Assembly (NCBI RefSeq): GCF_000428725.1 | Contig: NZ_AUAM01000024.1 | Coordinates: 19,071 to 83,070, forward strand | Origin: Psychromonas aquimarina ATCC BAA-1526 | GTDB lineage: Bacteria > Pseudomonadota > Gammaproteobacteria > Enterobacterales > Psychromonadaceae | Length of the DNA stretch: 64,000 bases | Direction: 5' to 3' | Shown here: piece after piece, positions 48,642 through 56,357 of the stretch | Numbering within the stretch: the first letter of the stretch is position 1 | How the letters are laid out: each line of letters begins with the position of its first letter | The notes under the pieces: model-generated | The model's input: only the letters and a program-made list of their open reading frames with translations | Database searches by the model: none | Told to the model about the DNA's origin: nothing | Made by a program: the position numbers and the translations under genes

Positions 48642-49895
48642 ATGCGATTTACAGCAACCCAGGTAAACGGATTAAAAAGCAAAGCAAGGCACTATGAACT
48701 TTTTGAAAACACCGGTGAGCGTGGTGCCGGCCGTTTGGGAGTTCGTGTCTGTGCCAGTGGTAATAAGATGTTTCTTTATCGTTATTACCAGGATGGTAAA
48801 CGAAAGTTTATAACACTTGGCCGTTATAGCAATGACTTCGGCCTTGCACAGGCGCGTGCTGTCGCGATTGAATACGGTGATATGCTCAAATCCGGCTTAG
48901 ATCCGCTTTTTGAGCTTGAACGGCAGAAGCAGGAAAAGCTGGAAAAAGAGCTGGAAGAGGCACGCAACGGCAGTATTCAGCAGTTATTCGACAGTTACAT
49001 AGATAATATGATAACCCGCGGAAAACGCACCCATAAGCGTGTTAAAGAGCAGTTAGAGCAGAATACCTTCCCTATTATCCCGCCTGAAACAAAAGCCAAA
49101 GATGTTACTACTTTGCAGATTGTGGAAATAATTGCCGCATTGATTGAGCGTGGGGCACCCGTAGAAAGCAACCGGGTCCGCAGTGCATTACATGCCGCAT
49201 TTCAGTTCGGTATGCTCCATGATAATAACCCTGCCTATCGTCACCGTAAGTCAATTTTCGGGTTGAAATTCAACCCGGTTGCCGCCGTTCCTAAGCAAAG
49301 TCATGTAGAGAAAGTGGGGAACAACTTCCTTACCTTAGCGGAAGTAAAAGAACTGTTGGTACGTCTGCCTAAAGAAGATAACATAGCATTCAATGCCGTG
49401 ATGCTATTCACCCTGTGTGTTTATACTGCAGGACAAAGACCCTATGAATTAGTGGCCAGCAGATGGAATGCGGTTGACTGGGAAAACCGCGTCTTAGAAA
49501 TTAAACCCGAGATAAGTAAAACCGGTAACGCGCATTTTGTGCCTTTGAGTGATTCCGCCATTGAAGCCCTTAACATTTTAAAAATGGATGAAACGGGCAG
49601 TGAATATATTTTTGCTCATCGAATCGATCCCGGTAAGCATTATCTGACCCAGAGCTTTGCGCATTCTCTGCGCCTTTATATAAAGAAAAGTGATTTTCGT
49701 AAGTTTGTGCCACGGGATATTCGTCGAACGGCTAAGACTTTAATGGGCGAGATCGGCATCAGCAAGGAAACAAGGGACAAGCTGCAGAACCACTCGATGC
49801 AGGACGTTTCCAGCAAGCATTATGACCGCTACGACTACATGAAAGAAAAGCGTCAAGCGATTGAGTTGTGGGAAAAAGAGCTGTCTAATAGTTAA
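48642..49895 (+). CDS. P4-type tyrosine integrase
   Basis: 417 residues. An N-terminal arm-binding domain (DUF4102-like; LGVRVCASGNKMFLYRYYQDG), a SAM-like core-binding domain (about 100-210) and the catalytic domain with R in AGQRPYELVASRW, R in PRDIRRTAKTL, H in KLQNHSM and the nucleophile Y in KHYDRYDY. It would integrate and excise the element at the tRNA-Arg end 200 bases upstream. Confidence 0.92.
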   Translation: MRFTATQVNGLKSKARHYELFENTGERGAGRLGVRVCASGNKMFLYRYYQDGKRKFITLGRYSNDFGLAQARAVAIEYGDMLKSGLDPLFELERQKQEKLEKELEEARNGSIQQLFDSYIDNMITRGKRTHKRVKEQLEQNTFPIIPPETKAKDVTTLQIVEIIAALIERGAPVESNRVRSALHAAFQFGMLHDNNPAYRHRKSIFGLKFNPVAAVPKQSHVEKVGNNFLTLAEVKELLVRLPKEDNIAFNAVMLFTLCVYTAGQRPYELVASRWNAVDWENRVLEIKPEISKTGNAHFVPLSDSAIEALNILKMDETGSEYIFAHRIDPGKHYLTQSFAHSLRLYIKKSDFRKFVPRDIRRTAKTLMGEIGISKETRDKLQNHSMQDVSSKHYDRYDYMKEKRQAIELWEKELSNS

Positions 49896-49900
49896 CGACA

Positions 49901-49960
49901 GTTTTGAATTTTCATAAAAGTAGATAAAAGAGATGGGGTCAAGATTAAAGATCTGGCCCT
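49901..49960. repeat. Dispersed repeat, copy 1
   Basis: About 60 bases closely matching 55088-55148; the shared core is AAAGTAGATA.AAGAGATGG then CAAGATTAAAGATCTG and CCC. No coding content. Three other spots in the element carry related GACCCT ends. Confidence 0.7.
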
Positions 49961-50015
49961 ACAAATTGCAGCTAACGCCATGTAATGGTGACATAATGCG
50001 CTTGTTATGCTGCTG

Positions 50016-50303
50016 TTACGAAAACCTTGATGCTAGTTTTTTATACACAGCGTCTTTATCCCGCTTGCCAATTGCTAGCACATATACCACTATTTCATCG
50101 TCAATGACTTCGTAAGCTAAGCGGTAACCGGCAGTACGCAATTTGATTTTGTAAACAGAGTCATAACCGCGGAGCTTGGAAGATGGTACGTGAGGATTTT
50201 CCAGACGTTCCTTGAGCTTCTTTTTGAACTGGCTCTGAATAGGCGGGGCTAGTTTACTCCACTCTTTTTTTGCTGCTGGTAAAAACTTGAGCTTATAAGT
50301 CAT
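50016..50303 (-). CDS. RelE-family toxin (mRNA interferase-like)
   Basis: 95 residues from the ATG at 50303. Near-complete RelE match: AAKKEWSKLAPPIQSQFKKK, SKLRGYDSVYKIKLRTAGYR and LAIGKRDKDAVY. RelE cuts mRNA on the ribosome. Its start overlaps the antitoxin stop by 11 nt, as in the second pair at 51.4-51.9 kb. Longer upstream reading would run into the antitoxin. Confidence 0.9.
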   Translation of the reverse strand: MTYKLKFLPAAKKEWSKLAPPIQSQFKKKLKERLENPHVPSSKLRGYDSVYKIKLRTAGYRLAYEVIDDEIVVYVLAIGKRDKDAVYKKLASRFS

Positions 50304-50544
50304 CGATATCGACTTCCACTGCTTCAGATAAATCACCGCGACGACTTTCAACTATCTTAGCTAGCTCATAGTCGTCAAGCATCTCCATCAGAAATTCATA
50401 AGTTTCCGCCGGAACAAGATAAGCAGCAGGCTTATTGTGATTTAAAATTGCGATAGCAGAGCCATCAGCTTCGTTTAGTAATGCTGTTGGATTTTTCTTC
50501 AGCTCTGAGATACTTGCTGAGCAGTCAGCTAAAACTTGTCTCAT
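50293..50544 (-). CDS. Phd/YefM (StbD)-type antitoxin
   Basis: 83 residues from the ATG at 50544. The fold signature SASISELKKNPTALLNEADG and LNHNKPAAYLVPAETYEFLMEML fits StbD/YefM antitoxins; the acidic C-terminus (VEVDIDDL) would wrap the toxin. Autoregulation is suggested by the 20-bp palindrome just upstream. Confidence 0.88.
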   Translation of the reverse strand: MRQVLADCSASISELKKNPTALLNEADGSAIAILNHNKPAAYLVPAETYEFLMEMLDDYELAKIVESRRGDLSEAVEVDIDDL

Positions 50545-50564
50545 ATAGAACACCAATTGAGTAT

Positions 50565-50584
50565 TAAAATTAGTGCTAATTTTA
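50565..50584. promoter_or_regulatory. Palindromic operator of the toxin-antitoxin pair
   Basis: Perfect 9-bp arms with a 2-base centre: TAAAATTAGTGCTAATTTTA. It lies 20 bases upstream of the antitoxin start, where Phd-type autorepressors bind. Confidence 0.65.
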
Positions 50585-50724
50585 GACCTTATCTCAGCTT
50601 CTGGCTAGATCTATTTTTATCCAACTTGAAAAGCCTGACCCTATCGACTCTTTCACATTAGCTACCCCTATTAGTTATGTTTATATGCTTACATTTGCAC
50701 TACAATGTATTACAAATGCACACA

Positions 50725-50961
50725 ATGGAAACTATTCTGAAAACAGAAATGCTTACAACTCGCATTGACCATGATACCAAATTAGCTTTCACTCATATTT
50801 GCGATGAAATTGGACTGAGTCCATCACAGGCGATCAAGTTATTTGTCCATGCTGTTATTAATTACGGTGGTATTCTTTTTGAGCTTAAAGCAAAACAGCC
50901 TAATGAGCTGACTGCAAACGCGATTCTTGAGCTGTCACAAGGTAAAGGCAATGCCAAATAA
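50725..50961 (+). CDS. RelB/DinJ-type antitoxin
   Basis: 78 residues from the ATG at 50725 (other ATGs lie at 50677 and 50716). A ribbon-helix-helix typical of DinJ: LTTRIDHDTKLAFTHICDEI, then GLSPSQAIKLFVHAVINYGGI. The usual YafQ/RelE toxin partner is missing; instead a HigA-like gene overlaps its end by 11 nt. Confidence 0.75.
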   Translation: METILKTEMLTTRIDHDTKLAFTHICDEIGLSPSQAIKLFVHAVINYGGILFELKAKQPNELTANAILELSQGKGNAK

Positions 50962-51175
50962 TACAACCTCATTTAACCTTTTTGATTACATGGATACTCA
51001 AGATGAAATCAATGCTTTTTTACGTGAATGCTTAGAAGACGATGATCCAAATGTTTTTGTTTCTGCATTGGGTCACTTAGTCAAAAAGTATGGTGTTACT
51101 GATGTAGCAGAGGTGGCAGGGCTAAGCCGTGAAAGTTTATATAAAACCATTAACGGAAATACTCAGCCTAAATGA
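50951..51175 (+). CDS. HigA-like (HI1420-type) antitoxin, shortened
   Basis: 74 residues from the ATG at 50951. The HTH core ALGHLVKKYGVTDVAEVAGLSRESLYKTING matches addiction-module antidotes of the HI1420 type. The protein stops right after GNTQPK, where relatives continue with about 20 more residues (SFDTILKVL...), so it looks truncated. No toxin of the matching type is adjacent. Confidence 0.7.
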   Translation: MPNNTTSFNLFDYMDTQDEINAFLRECLEDDDPNVFVSALGHLVKKYGVTDVAEVAGLSRESLYKTINGNTQPK

Positions 51176-51217
51176 GTACCATATTTAAAGTAAGTAATGC
51201 GATTGGGCTCCACTTAG

Positions 51218-51301
51218 TAGTAACTTAAATAAACTCGCCTCGCTCACCATAATTTTGGGAGCGCTGCGAGTAAAGTTTCTGTGTTCAGCGACTTGTTATA
51301 C
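51218..51301. repeat. attC-like inverted repeat (candidate)
   Basis: Arms around AAACTCGCCTCGCTC and GAGCGCTGCGAGT, ending CTTGTTATAC (GTTRRRY-like). Weaker than the two sites at 53.2 and 53.8 kb. Confidence 0.4.
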
Positions 51302-51355
51302 CGTTTTGTTATAGCTAAAATGACCAATAAAGAGACCACTTAAAGGACTTGTTAA

Positions 51356-51604
51356 ATGACCACTAGAATTTTAGCTGATGTTGCCGCAAGTATTACCGAA
51401 TTAAAAGCCAATCCAATGAAAGTTGCAGCTAGCGCTTATGGTGAGCCTGTTGCTGTACTTAACCGAAATGAACCAGCATTCTATTGTGTACCTGCTGAAG
51501 CGTACGAAATGATGATGGACAGACTCGAAGATCTAGAGCTGCTTGCTATTGCCCAAGACCGAGAATCTGAAGAAAGCATTTCGGTAAATATTGATGACCT
51601 ATAA
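51356..51604 (+). CDS. Phd/YefM (StbD)-type antitoxin, second pair
   Basis: 82 residues; LADVAASITELKANPMKVAA and AVLNRNEPAFYCVPAEAYEMMM are the StbD signature. Ends VNIDDL, the same as the other antitoxin's last residues. Paralogous to the antitoxin at 50.3 kb but on the other strand. ATG follows AAAGGA. Confidence 0.9.
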   Translation: MTTRILADVAASITELKANPMKVAASAYGEPVAVLNRNEPAFYCVPAEAYEMMMDRLEDLELLAIAQDRESEESISVNIDDL

Positions 51605-51884
51605 ACTCGATTTCAAAAAGAGCGCACTCAAAGAATGGAAAAAGCTTGGTTCTACGCTGCAGCTGCAGTTCAAGAAAAAGTTAATTGAGCGCTTAAATAA
51701 TCCGCATGTGCCGGCTTCAAAGCTCTCTGGTGCCGACAACATGTATAAAATAAAACTGCGCCAATCTGGTTATCGGTTAGTTTATAAAGTTGAAGACGAT
51801 ATAATCATTGTAACCGTCTTGGCTGTCGGAAAACGAGAACGAAGCGACGTTTACCATAAAGCGATGGAACGTTTAGATGACTAA
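51594..51884 (+). CDS. RelE-family toxin, second pair
   Basis: 96 residues from the ATG at 51594, overlapping the antitoxin by 11 nt. ALKEWKKLGSTLQLQFKKKL, MYKIKLRQSGYRLVYKVEDD and VGKRERSDVY are close to E. coli RelE. Catalytic-type Lys and Arg residues are retained. Confidence 0.92.
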   Translation: MTYKLDFKKSALKEWKKLGSTLQLQFKKKLIERLNNPHVPASKLSGADNMYKIKLRQSGYRLVYKVEDDIIIVTVLAVGKRERSDVYHKAMERLDD

Positions 51885-51900
51885 TTGTGCTTTAACTGTA

Positions 51901-52443
51901 TTAGTTTTTTACTTCTACAGCAAAAGCACGAAGTTTTGGGTGACTATTAATTTTTAAAAGTGCTTTTTGTACAAAATGATGCTTTTTATATTGCTTAGCT
52001 AGAGCTTGGTGGTTAGCAAGATCCAATGTACCCTTTGTGCCAAGTTTTCTTAAGTAATGTTCCTGGTCATTGTCCTCGATTTGAATTCGAATTATCCAGG
52101 ACGAATGCAATGTTTCAACTGCTTCTGGCGTTGGATACTTCCATTTTTCTAATTTATGACGAATCAATTCAGAGTCAGACTTAACTCCACTTATAAATCT
52201 TGAGCAATCACTTAAGACTCTTTCGACTTTAGCTTCAAACCCTAAGTCTCCAGCTTTTAATCGTTTAGCATGTATAGCGTTTTTATATTGTTCGGCAAGT
52301 TCTCGAGTCTGTAATCGAGCACTTTTCTCTCGGTGAATGAGTCTGCCACTTACGCCAATTGACAGCTCTCCATTTTCACAATATTCATAATTATGAAAGT
52401 TGAGTTTGTCAGAGTGAATAACACTGATATAAAAAGCTTCCAT
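51901..52443 (-). CDS. Hypothetical cassette protein
   Basis: 180 residues, soluble, mixed alpha and beta. No family recognised. Ends 17 bases from the relE stop on the opposite strand. AGTATTGC-type weak ribosome site. Codon use is more AT-rich than the core chromosome, in keeping with an acquired gene. Confidence 0.55.
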   Translation of the reverse strand: MEAFYISVIHSDKLNFHNYEYCENGELSIGVSGRLIHREKSARLQTRELAEQYKNAIHAKRLKAGDLGFEAKVERVLSDCSRFISGVKSDSELIRHKLEKWKYPTPEAVETLHSSWIIRIQIEDNDQEHYLRKLGTKGTLDLANHQALAKQYKKHHFVQKALLKINSHPKLRAFAVEVKN

Positions 52444-52460
52444 GCAATACTCCAGAAAAA

Positions 52461-52569
52461 ACTAACGCCTACAATAAGGTGCGCTACGATGAAACAACCA
52501 AGCACACCAAACTCTATACCCAAACCGCCGAGTGTAAGGCGTCATCTTGATTGTTTGGTTTTGTTATGT
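52461..52569. repeat. attC-like spacer (candidate)
   Basis: Begins ACTAACGCCT and ends TTTGTTATGT one base from the 3' end of the next minus-strand gene. Pairing arms CGCCTAC/GTAAGGCG are present but imperfect. Its position is right for a cassette recombination site; the structure is less clear than the two upstream. Confidence 0.4.
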
Positions 52570-52570
52570 T

Positions 52571-53194
52571 TTATGACTCATATGGTTGATTAAATGCATT
52601 ACACCAGCGTAGGTATGGGTCTGCAAATTTAACCTTTTTGGCACTAAATGATTCAGGTTTGTACGGCCAATACTTTTTAGCATGTCCGTTTTTTAACCAC
52701 TCAACAGTCTCGACAAATTCTTCATGACCCTGATTTGAAAGTATTTCTAGTAGATTCTGATAACCATACATACCACCGCAGTCTTCTGGCGGGCAAGCTA
52801 TCTCACCAGTTAAACATTGTGGGTAATTTGACTCTATTGGAGCTAAGAATATACCAACTAATACAATTTCATGATGCCAGTGATCACCAAAATCATAGAC
52901 ATAATCAATGGTATTACCCAATGATGTAAAATATTTTTTTACAGGAAACTCCCAACTTGCAATGACGCTATCATCATGCTTTGATTCAGGAATACCAATT
53001 GATTTACCTTTCGTTGGACCATTTTTCTTCGGTGAAAATTCGTGCAAATGATAATCTAGCCATCCCATCGCATCTTGAATAGCAACATGTAGTTCCCAAA
53101 AATTGTAGTGATCGTGAACATCAATTTCGCGCCAGATTTCAGGAACACTATCCGTTAATGAAATTCTGAACCGAAGAATTTTTTGCTGTCTCAT
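52571..53194 (-). CDS. Plasmid pRiA4b ORF-3-like protein
   Basis: 207 residues. Family signatures: EIWREIDVHDHYNFWELHVA, IDYVYDFGDHWHHEIVLV and CPPEDCGGMYGY. The family is common on plasmids, cassettes and other mobile DNA and has no established function; the His/Asp and Cys clusters suggest metal binding. Confidence 0.85.
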   Translation of the reverse strand: MRQQKILRFRISLTDSVPEIWREIDVHDHYNFWELHVAIQDAMGWLDYHLHEFSPKKNGPTKGKSIGIPESKHDDSVIASWEFPVKKYFTSLGNTIDYVYDFGDHWHHEIVLVGIFLAPIESNYPQCLTGEIACPPEDCGGMYGYQNLLEILSNQGHEEFVETVEWLKNGHAKKYWPYKPESFSAKKVKFADPYLRWCNAFNQPYES

Positions 53195-53225
53195 TGTTCA
53201 ATAACCCTCTAAATTCAAATATAAA

Positions 53226-53324
53226 ACATAACGCTTTGCTAAGCGTCAATAAAATAGCTGGCTAAAATTAGCGAGGAGGTAGCAAAAGCCAACTGTTTTT
53301 CGTCCGTTTAAGTACTTGTTAGGC
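53226..53324. repeat. attC-like site
   Basis: CATAACGC at one end and CTTGTTAGGC (GTTRRRY core) at the other, with arms AAAATAGCTGGC and GCCAACTGTTTTT. It ends 2 bases from the stop of the 53.3-kb minus-strand gene, as cassette attC sites do. Confidence 0.55.
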
Positions 53325-53326
53325 AT

Positions 53327-53746
53327 TTACGGCCAACCTGAATTAGGATATTGCTCAGGTTTTTTACCCGATTCAGTGATTACTCTTGGGTAAATTTGCC
53401 CATTAATTGGTTGCTTTGCCTTTTTACGTGTTTTGGATATTTGAAAAATCCAATCATCTCCAAAATCAAAATTGTAAAATAACTTACGATTTTTCGGTAG
53501 GGGAAACAAGTCAAGCAACTTAGTACTCAATGAATGCTCACGATCATCGTAGTGAATCCGTTCAGAACCAAATTCTCTACGCGAAATAAAAAACTGGTAC
53601 ATATGGTCATTATTAAATTTAATTATATTTAGTATTTCTGCATGAAGCTCTTCTAGGGCAATGCTCTCATCAACTTCTACTTCACAAGACCATTCATTGC
53701 TTGCATAAAAACCAGACAACAACGTAATTTTAATTACAATAATCAT
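53327..53746 (-). CDS. Short pRiA4b ORF-3-like protein
   Basis: 139 residues. FYNFDFGDDWIFQISKT is the shared DFGDxW motif, with HMYQFFISRREFG before it. The Cys cluster of the larger neighbour is missing, so it is a shorter branch of the same family. Two of these next to each other are unlikely to be chance and may reflect cassette acquisition. Confidence 0.72.
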   Translation of the reverse strand: MIIVIKITLLSGFYASNEWSCEVEVDESIALEELHAEILNIIKFNNDHMYQFFISRREFGSERIHYDDREHSLSTKLLDLFPLPKNRKLFYNFDFGDDWIFQISKTRKKAKQPINGQIYPRVITESGKKPEQYPNSGWP

Positions 53747-53764
53747 AGATACCTTAATTTGATG

Positions 53765-53863
53765 TCTAAACGCCCTTGTTAAGGCGCAAAATATTGCTGG
53801 CTAAACTTGAGCGCAGCGAAAATAGCCAGCTGTATTTTGTCGCACTTTAACGGCTTGTTATGT
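53765..53863. repeat. attC-like site
   Basis: TCTAAACGCCC at the left and GGCTTGTTATGT at the right, with arms AAAATATTGCTGGCTA and TAGCCAGCTGTATTTT and an extra unpaired centre. It shares TGCTGGCTAAA with the site at 53.2 kb, so the two belong to one repeat family. Confidence 0.6.
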
Positions 53864-53949
53864 TTACGGCATACTTTGGATGAAAATAACATTAAAAAGC
53901 ATCTATTATCAGCAAGTTAACCCTGCAACGTTGAATAAAATTTTACGTT

Positions 53950-54123
53950 TTAAATAATCCCTTTAATCAGCGCGGTAATCAACATAATAAAAACTAAAAT
54001 AGGCAATAGTTTACTATATTTAGCTTGTTGCTGTTCATCTACAGGTTTAGCAAAACGCTCAATTAAAATAACCATCAACGCAACGGCTGAGAATAATACA
54101 GCTAAAATAATTAACACGTTCAT
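53950..54123 (-). CDS. Small membrane protein
   Basis: 57 residues from the ATG at 54123 (AAGGTG 6 bases upstream). Two hydrophobic segments (about 2-20 and 39-56) with a Gln/Lys loop between. No family recognised. Gene-cassette context. Confidence 0.6.
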   Translation of the reverse strand: MNVLIILAVLFSAVALMVILIERFAKPVDEQQQAKYSKLLPILVFIMLITALIKGII

Positions 54124-54785
54124 AAATAGCACCTTAGACACAAACAATTATAATGAAGTAAGTGCTAAATGATCACAATATAAAAATAGCAACAGCTTCA
54201 ATTAATCTATCTCCACTATATTGAATGCTTCTTCACACTCTGAGTAACACATAACATCTTATTAGACGGAATATGCATATGCACTTAATACCTATTATGG
54301 TAAATAGCCATTTTTTGTCATGTAAATAACAGCTTCATTGATAAATCAATATGAAGGCCTCAAAACAAACACCCAATCAGTTAGTATCAAGCTCAAAAGA
54401 GCAGGTTAAAAATTGGGTTTTTATGAAGGTTATTTCAGTATAAAAATGCTTTTTCCGTTTGCCGGATTATTCAAGGCCAAGTAGCCGAATGCACAGCTTT
54501 CATTTCCTATCCAAAGGCTCCCACCCGTAATAATTATTCTCCAGCTAAATTGATTGCCTCGCTCTTTGTTTTTATAACTTGTTTGTTTTTCAATGACATT
54601 GGTGTAATGGGATGTAATATTTTTTTATCTAGATAGGAGTATTATCGCGAGCTTAATCCAATAACCTTGCAAAAAGAAAGGTTTGGGTGTGATTTGAAGT
54701 ACGTGGGGCAAACTTTGCGCTTTGCCTTTTAGAGCAAAATACAAGACCTGACCCTCGAGTTTTTTTTAATATAGAGTTTATAATC
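54124..54785. other. Gene-free AT-rich stretch inside the element
   Basis: About 660 bases. I see no supported reading frame. Near its right end is a GACCCT-ended hairpin-like repeat (about 54704-54757) related to the other dispersed repeats. Confidence 0.45.
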
Positions 54786-55025
54786 ATGAGTAATTACTTA
54801 AAAATACCTGTACAACTTAAAAATAAAGAGCTAATTCAATTCTTAAATAGCATTCTAGTAAAAAATAGAATTGTAGACACTGTAATCACCGATGTGACGT
54901 TTTTAGAAGACAGTATGGTTATGTCTTTTTCTAAGGTGAATGGAAAGGAGCCTACGAATAACGAAAAAATCATTATCCGTGAAGTTCTTTCAAATTCAGG
55001 GATTGTCTTCGAGTTTAATCGTTAA
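54786..55025 (+). CDS. Hypothetical protein
   Basis: 79 residues, probably alpha/beta, no signal peptide. No family recognised. Weak ribosome site (ATAGAG region). AT-rich like its neighbours. Real but low-information. Confidence 0.45.
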   Translation: MSNYLKIPVQLKNKELIQFLNSILVKNRIVDTVITDVTFLEDSMVMSFSKVNGKEPTNNEKIIIREVLSNSGIVFEFNR

Positions 55026-55087
55026 CAACAATTCTGTTTAAACACATAGTGGAATACCGGGGTCATGAATACCGGAATCAGGTCTTT

Positions 55088-55148
55088 AGTTTTGACTTTT
55101 CAGAAAAGTAGATAGAAGAGATGGAGGCAAGATTAAAGATCTGACCCC
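55088..55148. repeat. Dispersed repeat, copy 2
   Basis: Matches the copy at 49901-49960 over about 60 bases with few differences; ends in CTGACCCC. Confidence 0.7.
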
Positions 55149-55248
55149 ATGGTTTTTGACCCCGAGACTTTTATAAGTAGCAATGCAGAGGCTCTGACGT
55201 TGTGTTAGTTGTTATCAAAATTATCATCAGTTCATACAGGAAGTTTTA

Positions 55249-55740
55249 ATGTTCAACGGTGCGTTAACTAAGTTAAAAGAAGCAAAAGATTCTCTATTAA
55301 AAAGCGATGAGTTAAAAAATGAAATTGAGAGTGAAGATGTCGCTCTTGAATTACCTGAAATAGAGCAGGTTCATGCGGATGAATACAGTGATGAGAGTTT
55401 TTGGAATAAATGTACTAAATACGCAAAAGCTATTGGAGGAAAAGGGCTGGAACAGGCTTTTACTCTTTATTTTGCAACAGAAAATGAAAAGTGCACCTTA
55501 GTTCATAAAACGGCTATTTACGGAGCATTAGGTTATCTTATCTCTCCAATTGATGCCATACCCGATCTTACTCCAATACTTGGATACACAGATGATATGG
55601 GCCTAATTGCCACAGCCTTAGTTGGTGTTGCATCTTGTATAGATGAAAAAACGAGAGAAAAAGCGAAGGATAAAGTTAATAAACTTTTTAATTCTGAGCC
55701 AGAAAAAAACGAAGATAATGTGTCCAATTCTGAGTGCTAA
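55249..55740 (+). CDS. DUF1232 (YkvA-like) protein
   Basis: 163 residues. C-terminal half carries the DUF1232 hallmark GYLISPIDAIPDLTPILGYTDD, with hydrophobic helices that may lie in the membrane; the N-terminal half is charged. Family function is unknown. GGAAG precedes the ATG. Confidence 0.8.
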   Translation: MFNGALTKLKEAKDSLLKSDELKNEIESEDVALELPEIEQVHADEYSDESFWNKCTKYAKAIGGKGLEQAFTLYFATENEKCTLVHKTAIYGALGYLISPIDAIPDLTPILGYTDDMGLIATALVGVASCIDEKTREKAKDKVNKLFNSEPEKNEDNVSNSEC

Positions 55741-55758
55741 AAGAAAAAATATATAGGA

Positions 55759-55803
55759 TCAAGTATTGTGTTTTGCTTTTTGAGCAAAACACAATATCTG
55801 GCC
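55759..55803. repeat. Hairpin repeat with GATC/GGCCCT ends
   Basis: Perfect 14-bp stem TATTGTGTTTTGCT / AGCAAAACACAATA (55764-55777, 55783-55796) with a 5-base loop, flanked by GGATCAAG and CTGGCCCT. Similar ends occur at 49.9, 54.7 and 55.1 kb. Confidence 0.7.
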
Positions 55804-55874
55804 CTGCAAATTCGAAAAACATTGCCAAGCTAGCGCTTCGTTGTTGCGAGCGTTAGTTTTCAATAGGAGAGCAG

Positions 55875-56240
55875 ATGGCAAATTATTGGGTAGTTGGAGC
55901 ATCTTGGGGCGGAGTTCAGCACCAAGATAAAAAATTCATCGAGCAAGGTATATGGATGCTCGGATGGGAAGATGGGAATCAACCTGAAAAGGCTTCTCAT
56001 ATTCAAGCTGGAGATCGCATTGCTATTAAGCGCATGAAAGGTCGAGGACAATCAGGAATAAAAATATTTCATCTTGGAATTGTTAAAGGTGTGATTTTGG
56101 AAACCAACAAAGTCATTTGCACTGTTGATTGGGTAGCCACAAATCTAGATAGAGATATGGAAGAAAGCCGTGGATGTTTTAAATCTATTCATGGCCCTTT
56201 TGAGCATGACGAATGGGTGCAAAAAGCGTTCTGCTTATAA
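55875..56240 (+). CDS. Hypothetical protein, possible PUA-like (EVE-type) domain
   Basis: 121 residues. YWVVGASWGG, then GIWMLGWEDG, HIQAGDRIAIKRMKG and FHLGIVKGVI suggest a small PUA-like barrel of the kind that reads modified bases. It lies just upstream of the methylase gene on the same strand. That context supports a link to restriction or base modification, but family assignment is by pattern only. Confidence 0.5.
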   Translation: MANYWVVGASWGGVQHQDKKFIEQGIWMLGWEDGNQPEKASHIQAGDRIAIKRMKGRGQSGIKIFHLGIVKGVILETNKVICTVDWVATNLDRDMEESRGCFKSIHGPFEHDEWVQKAFCL

Positions 56241-56357
56241 AATTAATAAGTGCAAGCAAGCAATTTTTGTCCATTGCTAGGGCGTTAATGCTGTTTAAGC
56301 TAAGTATACTCCTTTATAATTTGTACCTTATAAAAAAGAACCTACGGGATTATTAAA

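Noticed and set aside
48642..49895. Integron integrase
   Set aside because: The N-terminal domain and overall length are P4-type; no IntI-specific insert is visible.
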